Below, piece after piece: positions 39,487 to 47,986 of a DNA stretch of 51,779 bases (positions are counted from its first letter, which is position 1; the number at the start of each line of letters is the position of its first letter). Source of the DNA: Halobacteriales archaeon (GTDB lineage Archaea; Halobacteriota; Halobacteria; Halobacteriales; SKNY01). Made by a program: the position numbers and the translations under genes. The notes under the pieces were generated by a model. That model ran no database searches, had not been told where the DNA came from, and saw only the letters and a list, made by a program, of their open reading frames with translations. Location: positions 1 through 51,779 of the forward strand of contig SKQO01000029.1 in NCBI GenBank assembly GCA_007118975.1, written 5' to 3'.

Positions 39487-40550
39487 TCCTCGAACTCGAT
39501 GGGATTTCCCACCGGTATGGCGAGGAAGTCGCAGTCCGCGACGTCTCCTTTGGCGTGGAACCGGGCGAGTTGGTGGCGGTACTCGGCCCGAGCGGGTGTG
39601 GCAAAACCACCATCGTCCAGTCGATTGCCGGTCATGTCCATCCGACGTCTGGGCGGGTGTTGCTCCGAGGCGAGGACGTGACGGGAGATTCCCCGGAATC
39701 ACGGCAGATCGGGCTGATGTTTCAACGATCTACGTTGTATCCACATATGACGGTGGGTGAGAATGTCGCGTATGGACTTGTCCCGCGTAATATCGACGGC
39801 GGGGAACGTCGGGAAACCGTCGCCACGTTTCTCGACCTCGTGGACCTGGAGGATCAACGCGAGTCATACCCGCACGAACTGAGCGGCGGGCAGCGCCGAC
39901 GCGCCGAACTCGCCAGAGCCCTGGCACCGCAGCCCGATGTCCTGCTCCTCGACGAGCCGCTGTCAGGATTGGATCGCGCCCTCCGAGAACGATTACAACA
40001 GGAGTTCGTCCGGATCCAGCGGGAAACCGGCGTCACGACGTTATTCGTGACCCATGATCAGGAAGAAGCGATGACGATGGCCGATCGGCTGGTCGTTATG
40101 GCGGATGGAACAGTGTCCGGAATCGGCACCCCTCGTGCGTTGTACGATTCACCTCCGACAGCGTTTATCGCATCATTTCTCGGTCGATCCAATAGCCTCG
40201 AATCGACCGTGGTAGGTGCTGATCCGCTAAGAATTACGCTGGGTGGAAGGAACGTTACAGTGGCGGACTATTCGCCTGGGTGTGCGAAGGGCGAGACAGT
40301 CTCGTGTCATATCCGTCCCGATCAGGTCTGGTTGAACGGCGACCGAGGAAATGGACGTCTCAGCATCCCGGGTGAAGTGGTCCAAGTTACGGATATTGGT
40401 CGGCGGTTTGATGTGACGGTTCGCCTAGAGAGTGATGAGGAGGTTCTGGTCGAGCACGGGGGAGATCCGCCATCGGTCGGCGAGGTCGTTGACGTGTCCG
40501 TCCCGACGAATGACCTCACTGTGTTCGGCGAACAAGTAGAAGACCAGTAG
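39483..40550 (+). CDS. wtpC: Tungstate/molybdate ABC transporter, ATPase
   Basis: The 355-residue ATP-binding subunit. Walker A is GPSGCGKTT, the Q-loop FQRSTLYPHMTV, the signature LSGGQRRRAELARAL, Walker B VLLLDEPLSGLD and the H-loop FVTHDQEEAM. After about residue 235 a TOBE-like C-terminal domain is present (RPDQVWLNGDRGNGRL, VVQVTDIGRRFDVTV, LTVFGEQVED); in ModC/WtpC this may bind oxyanion and inhibit the transporter. All catalytic motifs are intact. It is the last gene of the operon. Confidence 0.9.
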   Translation: MILELDGISHRYGEEVAVRDVSFGVEPGELVAVLGPSGCGKTTIVQSIAGHVHPTSGRVLLRGEDVTGDSPESRQIGLMFQRSTLYPHMTVGENVAYGLVPRNIDGGERRETVATFLDLVDLEDQRESYPHELSGGQRRRAELARALAPQPDVLLLDEPLSGLDRALRERLQQEFVRIQRETGVTTLFVTHDQEEAMTMADRLVVMADGTVSGIGTPRALYDSPPTAFIASFLGRSNSLESTVVGADPLRITLGGRNVTVADYSPGCAKGETVSCHIRPDQVWLNGDRGNGRLSIPGEVVQVTDIGRRFDVTVRLESDEEVLVEHGGDPPSVGEVVDVSVPTNDLTVFGEQVEDQ

Positions 40551-41131
40551 ATCATTCGTGATGACGACTCCACTCGTTTATGGGTAGGGACGTGGCACGA
40601 TGCGGGGGAACCGACGTTACGCTCACCATCGCAAGCCTGGCACGGTGAGAGCAATTACGCCCACAATCCGTCACACGCATACCACCGTTGCCCACCCATC
40701 GTCGTTCGGCCTGCCCCCACGCCCTGGACGGTAGGGTAGAAAGTTCGGGAGGGCCGATGGCGCGGTCCGTGGCTCTCTTCACTAAACGGGCGCGGGAACC
40801 ACACCGCCGCGGCGGTGTGGGCCACGCCAAGCGGATCGCCAAGAACGTCACAACCCTCGTTCGTGGGCTGAAGGAGCCTCCCCAAACCCACACGTTTGCC
40901 CGGGATGACCCGGACTGTCCGTCTACCCACGGGAAGCTCCGTCCATTCAGGAAGGAGAGGACGTCAATGTCGTTCACTGGTATAGCTACACGGACTTCAT
41001 TCAGTGATGATTGGCGTACCACGCCCCGGAGTGGTGATATATCGTCTCGGCCAAACGGATGAACGTTCGATTGCTCGACGCCCTTCAGAACCCGATTGGA
41101 CCGGCCAGGCAGCGATTGTTTGCCGAAATCG
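40551..41131. other. Intergenic, 580 bases, with insertion-element remnant
   Basis: Holds the terminal remnant described separately at 40650-40966. The rest shows no gene I recognise. The long minus-strand open frame over 40552-41205 overlaps this remnant and the dioxygenase 3' end and is not believed. Confidence 0.4.
40650..40966 (+). mobile_element. IS200/IS605-like right-end remnant
   Basis: At 40931-40966 the plus strand reads GGGAAGCTCC, GTCCATTCAGGA, AGGAGAGGACGTCAATG. The GGAAGCTCCGTCC ... GGAGAGGACGTCAA form is the common haloarchaeal TnpB-element right end (compare GGATTCC...GGAGGATGTCAA at 23388-23423 on the other strand). Just upstream a plus-strand frame with VALFTKRAREPHRR and THTFARDDPDCPS is open but not identified as TnpB. 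The tnpA and most of tnpB are absent, so this is a dead end. It may still encode the guide-RNA-like end. Confidence 0.4.
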
Positions 41132-41950
41132 TTACGTTTCGGTGTCGGCCGCCCGTTTTTTGCCCGCCACCATGATCCCGTCCCGCCCGAGCGACTGGCC
41201 TTCAAATTGCTCGTTGGCGGGGTCTCGGTAGCCGATTCTGACCAGCCGTCGCATCTCGTCGGTCCGATTCTGGTCGGAACCGTGGATGCTGTGATAGCTC
41301 ATGAGGATGACGTCTCCGGCGGCTGCGGGGACTTCGGTCGCGTCGTCCAGATGGTACTCGTCCGTCGGCAGGTGGGGTGCTTGCCCCTCGCCCTCGATGT
41401 GCTCGAGTGCGCCCAGTTCGTGGCTTCCCTTGATAAATTGGAGCGGGCCTTTCTCCGACGGGACGTCATCGACGTGAAGGAGTGCGTCGATATATTCGGT
41501 CGGACCTCCGTGATGTTTGTAAAACGCCCAGTCCTGGTGCATCGGGAAGGGTGAGCCACGATCGGGCGGTTTGGCGTGAAGCGTAGTGTGGTGGAGCTCC
41601 ACGTTCTCCCCGATCAGCTGAGCGACCGGCGTTACCAGTCGTGGGTCCTCGACCATCTGGCGAAACGCCTCCGAGTAGTGCTGGAGATCGTGCATCGCGA
41701 TCAGTGACGTTCCCTGCCGCTCGTCCGGGTCGAGATATTCTTCGCGCCAGTCGCCGGCCCAGCCCATACTTTCCTCGGCCCATTCGTCGATCAGGCGATC
41801 CAGTTCCTCGGAAAGGGTTTGCATTTCGACCTCGTCGAACACCTGTTCCAGTTTCATCCAGCCGTTCTCCCGGAAGAACGCGAGTTCCTGCTCGTCCATC
41901 TGGTACTCCGCGCGGACTGTCGCCCCGATGCGTGCCTCGGCTACCGTCAT
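41132..41950 (-). CDS. Phytanoyl-CoA dioxygenase (PhyH) family protein
   Basis: Iron(II)/2-oxoglutarate-dependent oxygenase of 272 residues. The facial triad is visible: H138 and D140 in PFPMHQDWAFYKHHGG, and H223 in YHSIHGSDQNRTDEMRR, whose arginines would hold 2-oxoglutarate. The N-terminus FFRENGWMKLEQVF and the strand YIDALLHVDDVPSEKGPLQF fit PhyH. Substrate unknown; members hydroxylate acyl chains, osmolytes and natural products, and are frequent in planctomycetes-like sugar or ectoine clusters. The start at 41950 gives a 20-residue N-terminal extension; the ATG of MDEQELAFF at 41899 would also be a normal start. It lies alone between a remnant and an MBL gene. Confidence 0.86.
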   Translation of the reverse strand: MTVAEARIGATVRAEYQMDEQELAFFRENGWMKLEQVFDEVEMQTLSEELDRLIDEWAEESMGWAGDWREEYLDPDERQGTSLIAMHDLQHYSEAFRQMVEDPRLVTPVAQLIGENVELHHTTLHAKPPDRGSPFPMHQDWAFYKHHGGPTEYIDALLHVDDVPSEKGPLQFIKGSHELGALEHIEGEGQAPHLPTDEYHLDDATEVPAAAGDVILMSYHSIHGSDQNRTDEMRRLVRIGYRDPANEQFEGQSLGRDGIMVAGKKRAADTET

Positions 41951-42047
41951 TAGGTGACTTCTTCGTCACCCGTGATCCTGAATGTTCGGGGTGGGATTAC
42001 AAGACACGGTTGGACCACGTCTGCTCATCGTGGATCCGATTGTCGGC

Positions 42048-42677
42048 TTACGTCGGCTTCCCCGGGAAATTTACGTACGCTTCCAGGATATCTCGGGCGT
42101 CCTCCGTAACCGAGGAGCCATGAAACACCAGCCCGATCTCGAATTCGTAATCGAGCAACCCTGCAAGGCTCTCCTCCGCACGGTTGAGGTCTTCGGAGTA
42201 GACCGCCGGCGGGAGGTGGAAGTAACCGGCCCGCAGCCCCCGCTGGTCCGCACCCGAGACTGCATCCCCCATGATCGCAACCGCCGCTTCTTCGTCGATC
42301 AGGACGTGGTTGTCACCTTTGTGGCCCGGCGAGTGAACGGCGGTGTACCGGCCGATCCGATCCCCGCCCCCGTATCGATGATCGGGAGCATGTGTGGTGT
42401 CGAGGCTTGTCTGCTCGGGGACCCAGGTATCCACGTCGAAGCGATCGACGATGGTGTCATATCCGCCGACGTGATCGCCGTCCCCGTGCGTAATGATCAG
42501 CCGCTCCGGGTCGGTTCCTATCTCCTCGATCCCGGCCACCAGCGCGTCGGCGGTGTGGGGCAACCCGGTATCGAAGAGTGTGGGGGTCCCGTGGGTGAGG
42601 AGGAACGCCCGATACCGCTTCCCGTCGTCCTCGCCACACGTGATGTCGTAGACGTCGCTGACCAGTTCCACGGGCAT
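42048..42677 (-). CDS. MBL-fold metallo-hydrolase
   Basis: A 209-residue beta-lactamase-fold hydrolase. The metal motif is variant: THGDGDHVGG (H64, D66, D68, H69), where the usual H-x-H-x-D-H has aspartate in place of the second histidine. Further elements: HSPGHKGDNHVLID (about 116-130) for the third histidine and aspartate-containing AIMGDAVSGADQ, plus a last LVFHGSS histidine. The variant motif is seen in other haloarchaeal MBL proteins, so it may still bind two metals. The start at ATG 42677 is chosen because upstream codons lack homology and the protein starts with the MPVELVSDVYDITC typical of the fold. It is next to an AT-rich promoter region for the plus-strand amt gene. Confidence 0.82.
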   Translation of the reverse strand: MPVELVSDVYDITCGEDDGKRYRAFLLTHGTPTLFDTGLPHTADALVAGIEEIGTDPERLIITHGDGDHVGGYDTIVDRFDVDTWVPEQTSLDTTHAPDHRYGGGDRIGRYTAVHSPGHKGDNHVLIDEEAAVAIMGDAVSGADQRGLRAGYFHLPPAVYSEDLNRAEESLAGLLDYEFEIGLVFHGSSVTEDARDILEAYVNFPGKPT

Positions 42678-43193
42678 ACACACGAGTGTGTGCGGGAAGG
42701 AAGGTAAATGGATGGGTAGCTGTCGGGGTGCTATACGGCTTGGAGTATTCTGCTCCCGATATGGCCTGGTCGCGGTACAAACGATAAGACCGAAGAACTG
42801 CGAATGGAGCAATTCGCCGCTCCGTGAAGAGGTTAAAATAGCTAAATCACCCTAAAACAACACAGTATTACAGATTTCATACATATATACCTGGGATTAG
42901 GACGAGTCGATATGGACGAAACGGAGGATACAGAAGTGCATACAGCTCATAGTTGATCGTTTATTCACGATAACGAACATTCATACATAATACGTTAATT
43001 TAACGGTGGTATCCCTGGAAGATATACAAGGAGGTAACCGGGAGTATTAGCGATCAAAAATGTTTTAATATTTTTATAATAGCTGTTAAATAGTGGTTAT
43101 TCGTTCATTTGATTTGCAGTACAATGAAAAAACAACTTGGTAAATTGCTAATTTCCAGTGGATGGGAAACTGGTATTGGGAGGAGTTTCGTGA
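42678..43193. promoter_or_regulatory. AT-rich upstream region of the Amt-PII gene
   Basis: A 516-base region far more AT-rich than its surroundings. It has a run ATGTTTTAATATTTTTATAATAG (43060-43082, here split as TGTTTTAATATTTTTATAAT) that is a strong TATA candidate, a CATACATATATACCTGG at about 42878-42894, and a perfect 13-base palindrome at 42993-43005. A GGGAGGAG Shine-Dalgarno run lies just before the ATG at 43194. No coding frame is convincing. It is likely a multi-site control region responding to nitrogen. Confidence 0.5.
42993..43005. repeat. Perfect palindrome upstream of the Amt-PII gene
   Basis: CGTTAATTTAACG is a perfect 6-1-6 inverted repeat, 190 bases before the Amt start. 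A dimeric regulator could bind it. No second copy was seen elsewhere in the window by eye. Confidence 0.45.
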
Positions 43194-44915
43194 ATGATTG
43201 AACCGGTGGCGCTTGAGGCCGCAGCCTCGGATGTCGAAGCGCTTGCGGAGGGACTTAATCTCACCTGGGCGCTTTCGGTGATCTTTCTGATCTTCTTCAT
43301 GCATGCTGGGTTCGCGATGCTGGAATCCGGGCAGGTACGGGCGAAAAACGTAGCAAACCAGCTGACGAAGAACATGTTAACCTGGGCGATCGGGGTCGTC
43401 GTGTTCTTCCTCGTCGGCATGGGCATCTCCAACAATGTCGGGGACTTCCTAGCCGGTGGCGGAACGTCCGCCGTGAGCATGTTCGGCGAGGATGCCGCCG
43501 CCGGCTGGACGATGTGGCTGTTCAGCGCGGTCTTCGCGATGACCGCGGCCACCATCGTTTCTGGTGCGGTCGCTGGCCGCGCGAAACTCCGGGCATACCT
43601 CGGGTACACATTCCTGCTCGCAGCGGTCATCTATCCAGTCGTCGCGGGAATGGTCTGGTACGCACCACTGACGGAGGCCCCCATACTCACCGAGCTCGGA
43701 TTTCACGACTTCGCCGGTGGGATGGTCGTTCACGGTGTCGGTGGGATCGCCGGACTGACCGCAGCATGGGTACTCGGCGGACGCATGGGTCGGTTCGATC
43801 GAGATGGGGATCCGACCGTGATGCCGGGACACTCCATGACATTCGCCGTGCTCGGGACGCTCATTCTGTGTTTTGGCTGGTACGGATTTAACGTCGGAAC
43901 GGCCGCGAGTGTCGTCACCGCCGAGGCTGGGTCGATCGTACTCGCTGACTTCGCGTTCGTTGGTCGCGTGGCGATGGCAACGACCCTGGGAATGGGAATG
44001 GGCGCCATCGGCGCTGCCGCCGTCGCTCGCGTTGTCACCGGGAAGGTCGATACGCTTTACGTCGCCAACGGCATGCTCGCCGGCCTCGTCGGGGTGACGG
44101 GGACCGCCGACCTGTTGACACCGATGGGCGCACTCGCTCTCGGCTTCCTTGCCGGCGCCCAGTTACCGGTCGTATTCCGTATGGTCGAGCGGTATCTCAA
44201 GATCGATGATGTCTGTGCGGTCTTCCCCGTGCACGGCAGCGCCGGTGTGCTCGGAATTGTCTTGTTCCCGTTATGGTCGGTAAACGGGACGCCAGTAGGC
44301 GAGGGGCTTGTCGCGGGGGGAATCATCTCGGTCGAATCCTCCATGTTCGTCCCACAGCTCACCGGGGTGTTCGTGATCACGATCTGGACCGTCGCTGCAA
44401 CCGCACTCGTCTGGGGCACCTTCAAGGCACTCGGGCAAGCGCGGGTCGAACCCGACCACGAACGGGAGGGGCTGGATCTGGCCGAGCATGGCGTCGACAC
44501 CTACCCAGAATTCGGCTCACCAGAGCTCGCCGCGGATGGTGGTTGCCTCGTTACCGATGGCGGTGGCAATGATGGGATCAAACTCGTCTCGGCGATCGTG
44601 CGGCCCGACCGGCTGAATCAGGTCAAGGCAGCGCTCGTCGAAGTGGGTGCGCCCTCGCTCACCGTCACGAACGTCGCTGGCCGTGGCAGTCAGCCGGCAA
44701 AGACGGGACAGTGGCGCTGTGAGGAGTACACGGTCGACCTCCACCAGAAGGTGCGAGTCGACGTAGTCATCGCAGACGCCCCCGCGATGGACGTGGTCGA
44801 GGCGATTGCAAAGGCCGCACGCACCGGTGAGCCCGGGGACGGGAAGATCTTCGTGCTGCCGGTAGAGGATGCCATGCAAGTACGAACGGGAGCCCTGGGC
44901 ATGAAGGCAATCTGA
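43194..44915 (+). CDS. amt: Ammonium transporter fused to a PII signal-transduction domain
   Basis: A single 573-residue polypeptide. Residues 1 to about 430 are an Amt channel with eleven predicted helices: the twin histidines of the pore are in [14 protein letters not shown] and [16 protein letters not shown], and [16 protein letters not shown] is the usual first signature. From about 455 a PII/GlnK domain follows after an acidic linker: [50 protein letters not shown] and the C-terminal [19 protein letters not shown]. The usual GlnK signature is intact apart from the T-loop tyrosine, which is tryptophan (GQWRC instead of ELYRG), so uridylylation-type control is unlikely. Usually glnK is a separate gene beside amt. 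The fusion would block or open the pore in response to ADP, ATP and 2-oxoglutarate in cis. Confidence 0.93.
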   Translation: MIEPVALEAAASDVEALAEGLNLTWALSVIFLIFFMHAGFAMLESGQVRAKNVANQLTKNMLTWAIGVVVFFLVGMGISNNVGDFLAGGGTSAVSMFGEDAAAGWTMWLFSAVFAMTAATIVSGAVAGRAKLRAYLGYTFLLAAVIYPVVAGMVWYAPLTEAPILTELGFHDFAGGMVVHGVGGIAGLTAAWVLGGRMGRFDRDGDPTVMPGHSMTFAVLGTLILCFGWYGFNVGTAASVVTAEAGSIVLADFAFVGRVAMATTLGMGMGAIGAAAVARVVTGKVDTLYVANGMLAGLVGVTGTADLLTPMGALALGFLAGAQLPVVFRMVERYLKIDDVCAVFPVHGSAGVLGIVLFPLWSVNGTPVGEGLVAGGIISVESSMFVPQLTGVFVITIWTVAATALVWGTFKALGQARVEPDHEREGLDLAEHGVDTYPEFGSPELAADGGCLVTDGGGNDGIKLVSAIVRPDRLNQVKAALVEVGAPSLTVTNVAGRGSQPAKTGQWRCEEYTVDLHQKVRVDVVIADAPAMDVVEAIAKAARTGEPGDGKIFVLPVEDAMQVRTGALGMKAI

Positions 44916-45253
44916 CGATGCGTCCACGCGGAACCGTGCGAGACACGGGGTTTCGTGTTTCAGCTGTCGCTTTCGTTCAAGTACGGTCGAAAGCCGAGTA
45001 TGTCCGGAATGTGGCGGCCAGCTCCGCAACATCGGCGTACCTCGTGATCTCTGACGGCCAAAAACTGCGTCGTCCGTCCGCCAATTAGATTTGGAAGTGA
45101 CACTTGTGTGCTCGATGTTGGCCCGTGATCACCGCATCGGAGGAAAGCATGTTGACTCGAGAGGTAACATCGCGAGAATTTCATCCGGGGCGATGTCGGT
45201 CATTTCATCCGGTCGAGAAGACTTCAACTTTCCCTTCGCCTGGATCGATTTCC
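44916..45253. other. Convergent intergenic region, 338 bases
   Basis: Lies between the stop of the plus-strand Amt gene and the stop of the minus-strand DUF389 gene. No gene is recognised; a transcription terminator is expected, but no clear U-tract was chosen. Confidence 0.4.
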
Positions 45254-46600
45254 CTACTCCATCAAGCCATCCCCTCCAGTCTGGCGAGGGACGGCTGCAG
45301 GTTCCGTCAGCTCCGAAGTGTCCGCCTCGGCGCGTACCACCTCGTAGTCGATCGTTTCGATCCGCACCTCGACCGACTCGCCGGTTCGTTCCGCGATCAC
45401 CCCACGGAGATCCGCAGGCAAGGAATCTATGGGTGCTTCACCCGACTGACTGACGACGACGGTGACGGATCGTGGACCGGTGAAGGGAGACATGTCACTG
45501 TAGCGCGTCTGCACGGTGACAGCCGTGAGGTTCTCGTACTGCGGGTCCTCGAGCGTCTGGCCGACGCCTCGTTGGATCTCTCGATCCACCGCGATCTGAC
45601 CCGCCGACGCGCCGAGGATAAGCAACGTGAGCAGCAGAACGGCAATCCCGAGCGTGACCGTGTAGGCAATCGGATGCGTAAGCTCACCGGGAGATGGGGC
45701 GCGACCCCGCTTGCGGTAGCCCAGTACGAGAAGGACTCCGAGGACCGAGAGATTGATGAGGATCACCGTCAGCCCGACCAGTACGGCCGTTCCGATCGCG
45801 AGTTCGGGTTCGAGCCAGGCAATGGCGATGCCGGACGCTGCCGCCGTCGGAATCAACGCAGCAGCGATCATGACGCCGATGATCGAGGTCGGGCCCTTCG
45901 TCGTCAGGCCGACGCCGGCAGCGAGACCAGCGACGATACCCACCGACAGCGAGAGGACGTTGGGAGCGAGTCGGACACCGAAGAGGTCCAGGGATGGAAG
46001 GTCGAGGTGCGTCGGCACGACACCTCCGTAACGTAGTGCCGCGGCAAAGGCAGCGGCCGCCGCGATTGCAAGTCCGAGACCGTATAACTGCATCCAGAGA
46101 CTGTCGACGAGCAGTTTTCGATCCCTCGTGACGACTCCCGCTCCGGCGGTCAGTGAGGGACCGATGATCGGGGCGATCACCATCGACCCGACGACGATCG
46201 CCGGTGAACTGAGCAACAACCCTGCCGTCGCGATGATCGCGCTTAGGGTCATGAGTACGGCATAGCTGCCCGGGTCCTCACAGAGGTCGCGAGCTTTCGT
46301 CCGGAGCTCGACGCTCGTCAACGGATCGTACTCACCCGCATACTTCTCCTCCAGCGATGCCGAGGTGGCTGTCAAGGCCGCCTCCGCGCTCGCGATTACC
46401 GTGTACTCCTCGACGTCAACCGCCCGTGACTGCAGGATGTTCAACACGTCGCCGACCGCATCACCGGGAACGGGGATCTCAAGTAACACTGCCCCTCGAT
46501 CGACGAGATCGATCGCAACGAGGGTGAACTGTTCTTCCTCGAGTACCTCGCGGGCCTCGGCATGTTGATCGGTCGGAACGACCACGTGGAGGACTCGCAC
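45254..46600 (-). CDS. DUF389 (TIGR00341) membrane protein
   Basis: A 448-residue membrane protein of the DUF389/TIGR00341 family. The N-terminal soluble part (about 1-105) starts MRVLHVVVPTDQHAEAREVL and is a small alpha/beta domain. From 115 to about 360 are six or seven helices with the conserved SMVIAPIIGPSLTAGAG and GLTTKGPTSIIGVMIAAALI blocks typical of the family. A C-terminal extracytoplasmic part (about 365-448) is acidic (VRIETIDYEVVRAEADTSEL). The family may be transporters or sensors; function is unknown. The ATG 46600 is directly at the first strand. It is divergent from the epimerase gene by about 190 bases. Confidence 0.88.
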   Translation of the reverse strand: MRVLHVVVPTDQHAEAREVLEEEQFTLVAIDLVDRGAVLLEIPVPGDAVGDVLNILQSRAVDVEEYTVIASAEAALTATSASLEEKYAGEYDPLTSVELRTKARDLCEDPGSYAVLMTLSAIIATAGLLLSSPAIVVGSMVIAPIIGPSLTAGAGVVTRDRKLLVDSLWMQLYGLGLAIAAAAAFAAALRYGGVVPTHLDLPSLDLFGVRLAPNVLSLSVGIVAGLAAGVGLTTKGPTSIIGVMIAAALIPTAAASGIAIAWLEPELAIGTAVLVGLTVILINLSVLGVLLVLGYRKRGRAPSPGELTHPIAYTVTLGIAVLLLTLLILGASAGQIAVDREIQRGVGQTLEDPQYENLTAVTVQTRYSDMSPFTGPRSVTVVVSQSGEAPIDSLPADLRGVIAERTGESVEVRIETIDYEVVRAEADTSELTEPAAVPRQTGGDGLME

Positions 46601-46793
46601 CCTGAAAATATAGGGCGACGGGCCGGAAAAGGAAGTTGCTTGCTATCACATGGTGAAGTGGTGGCGTGGCCAATGACCAGGAACGTTTCGGGCTTTGATC
46701 GGGGTCTCATTCGGACGCCCCTGGAATCACCCTGTCGGCGGCACGTTCAATAGCCGGTGGGTGCACGTCGCCGCACGCACCGGAGACAAACTC

Positions 46794-47813
46794 TTGACAA
46801 ACACAATACTCGTCACGGGGGCGGCCGGACAGGTCGGAAGCCGGCTGGTCCATCGATTGGTAGCGGCGGGGCGGGATGTTCGGGCGCTCGTTCTCCCGAA
46901 TGATCCGAATATCGGACGACTCGAAGGGCTCGAGATCGACATGCAGGAGGGTAATGTACTGGACGAAACGGTGGCAGCGTCGGCAGTCAACGGTGTCGAT
47001 GCCATCGTACACGCCGCGAATTTGCTGGGCCCGCTCCCGGGGATGTCACCGAATGAGTTCTTTCAGAACAACGTCCAGAGTACGTACAACATCGCGTATG
47101 AGGCGGCTCAAACGGCAGCGACCATCGATCGACTCGTCTACATCAGTTCATCGGCGGTGTATCCGAACGGGGCGCACAAGGTAGCACCCGCGTACAACCC
47201 CATCGATGAAATACATCCGCTACGACCGCTCGGGAGTTACGCAGCGTCAAAGGTGGCAAGCGAACACCTGATCGACGCCTTAGGGCGAGAGTCCGGATTG
47301 GAGTATAGCATCGTGCGCCCGTCGGGCGTGTTATCAGGATCGGCGCCCCTGGATCGTTGTACCGTTGGCTTCTACGCGTCGATCCTTCGAGCAGGAGGTC
47401 GTCACCCGGAAGGAACGCTATACCTCGAGGGTGAGAGAGATCTCGCTGCGGAGCTCGAGACGGCTGCACCGGCAACGGACATCCCGTGCGCAATCACGGA
47501 CGAGCAGGGCCGGCCCTGGCTCGACCAGCCGGTCCACGTCAACGACCTGGTCCACGGAATCCGCTGTGCACTGGAACACCCGGCCGCCGTGGGAGAGGCA
47601 TTCAACATCGCCGCCCCGCGCCGGGAGCCGGCACCGCGGACCGCAGAGCTGCATGCGGATAAAACCGGCAAACCGGTCTTTTCGTGGGAAGCGCCGGTTC
47701 GCTGGATCTTCGACCTCGAGGTCTCGAAGGCGAAAGAGCAGATCAGCTACGAGCCAACGTGGGACTTCGAACGAATGGTCGGGGAGGCATGGGCCAATCA
47801 GGCTACGACGTGA
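46794..47813 (+). CDS. NAD-dependent epimerase/dehydratase family protein
   Basis: A 339-residue extended-SDR enzyme that probably acts on a nucleotide sugar or a related polyol. The cofactor motif is ILVTGAAGQVGSRLVHR. The catalytic residues are in LVYISSSAVYPNG (serines) and LGSYAASKVASEHL (tyrosine and lysine, YxxxK). PWLDQPVHVNDLVHGIRCAL follows near the C-terminus. The start is TTG 46794, preceded by the GGAG ribosome-binding motif at 46782-46785; an earlier in-frame ATG gives a poorly aligned 33-residue extension. It does not form an operon with its neighbours. Confidence 0.83.
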   Translation: MTNTILVTGAAGQVGSRLVHRLVAAGRDVRALVLPNDPNIGRLEGLEIDMQEGNVLDETVAASAVNGVDAIVHAANLLGPLPGMSPNEFFQNNVQSTYNIAYEAAQTAATIDRLVYISSSAVYPNGAHKVAPAYNPIDEIHPLRPLGSYAASKVASEHLIDALGRESGLEYSIVRPSGVLSGSAPLDRCTVGFYASILRAGGRHPEGTLYLEGERDLAAELETAAPATDIPCAITDEQGRPWLDQPVHVNDLVHGIRCALEHPAAVGEAFNIAAPRREPAPRTAELHADKTGKPVFSWEAPVRWIFDLEVSKAKEQISYEPTWDFERMVGEAWANQATT

Positions 47814-47986
47814 TTTGTATTGAGTTGCGGGCTGGATCTTCCCTGAGCGGGCGCCGAATATTCCGCTAGTCCGGATGTTCGAACTGGTGTTGCCCCCCCC
47901 CAGTTGGTCGAGAAGCAACGCAGTTGACCATCTCCCTCCCCTCCCCGAGGTGGCGTTGATTCCATTCACCGATGTACCGCGGGACA

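Noticed and set aside
40552..41205. A 217-codon minus-strand frame
   Set aside because: It overlaps the insertion-element end and the dioxygenase 3' end, is arginine-rich and has no family. It is probably noise antisense to the remnant.
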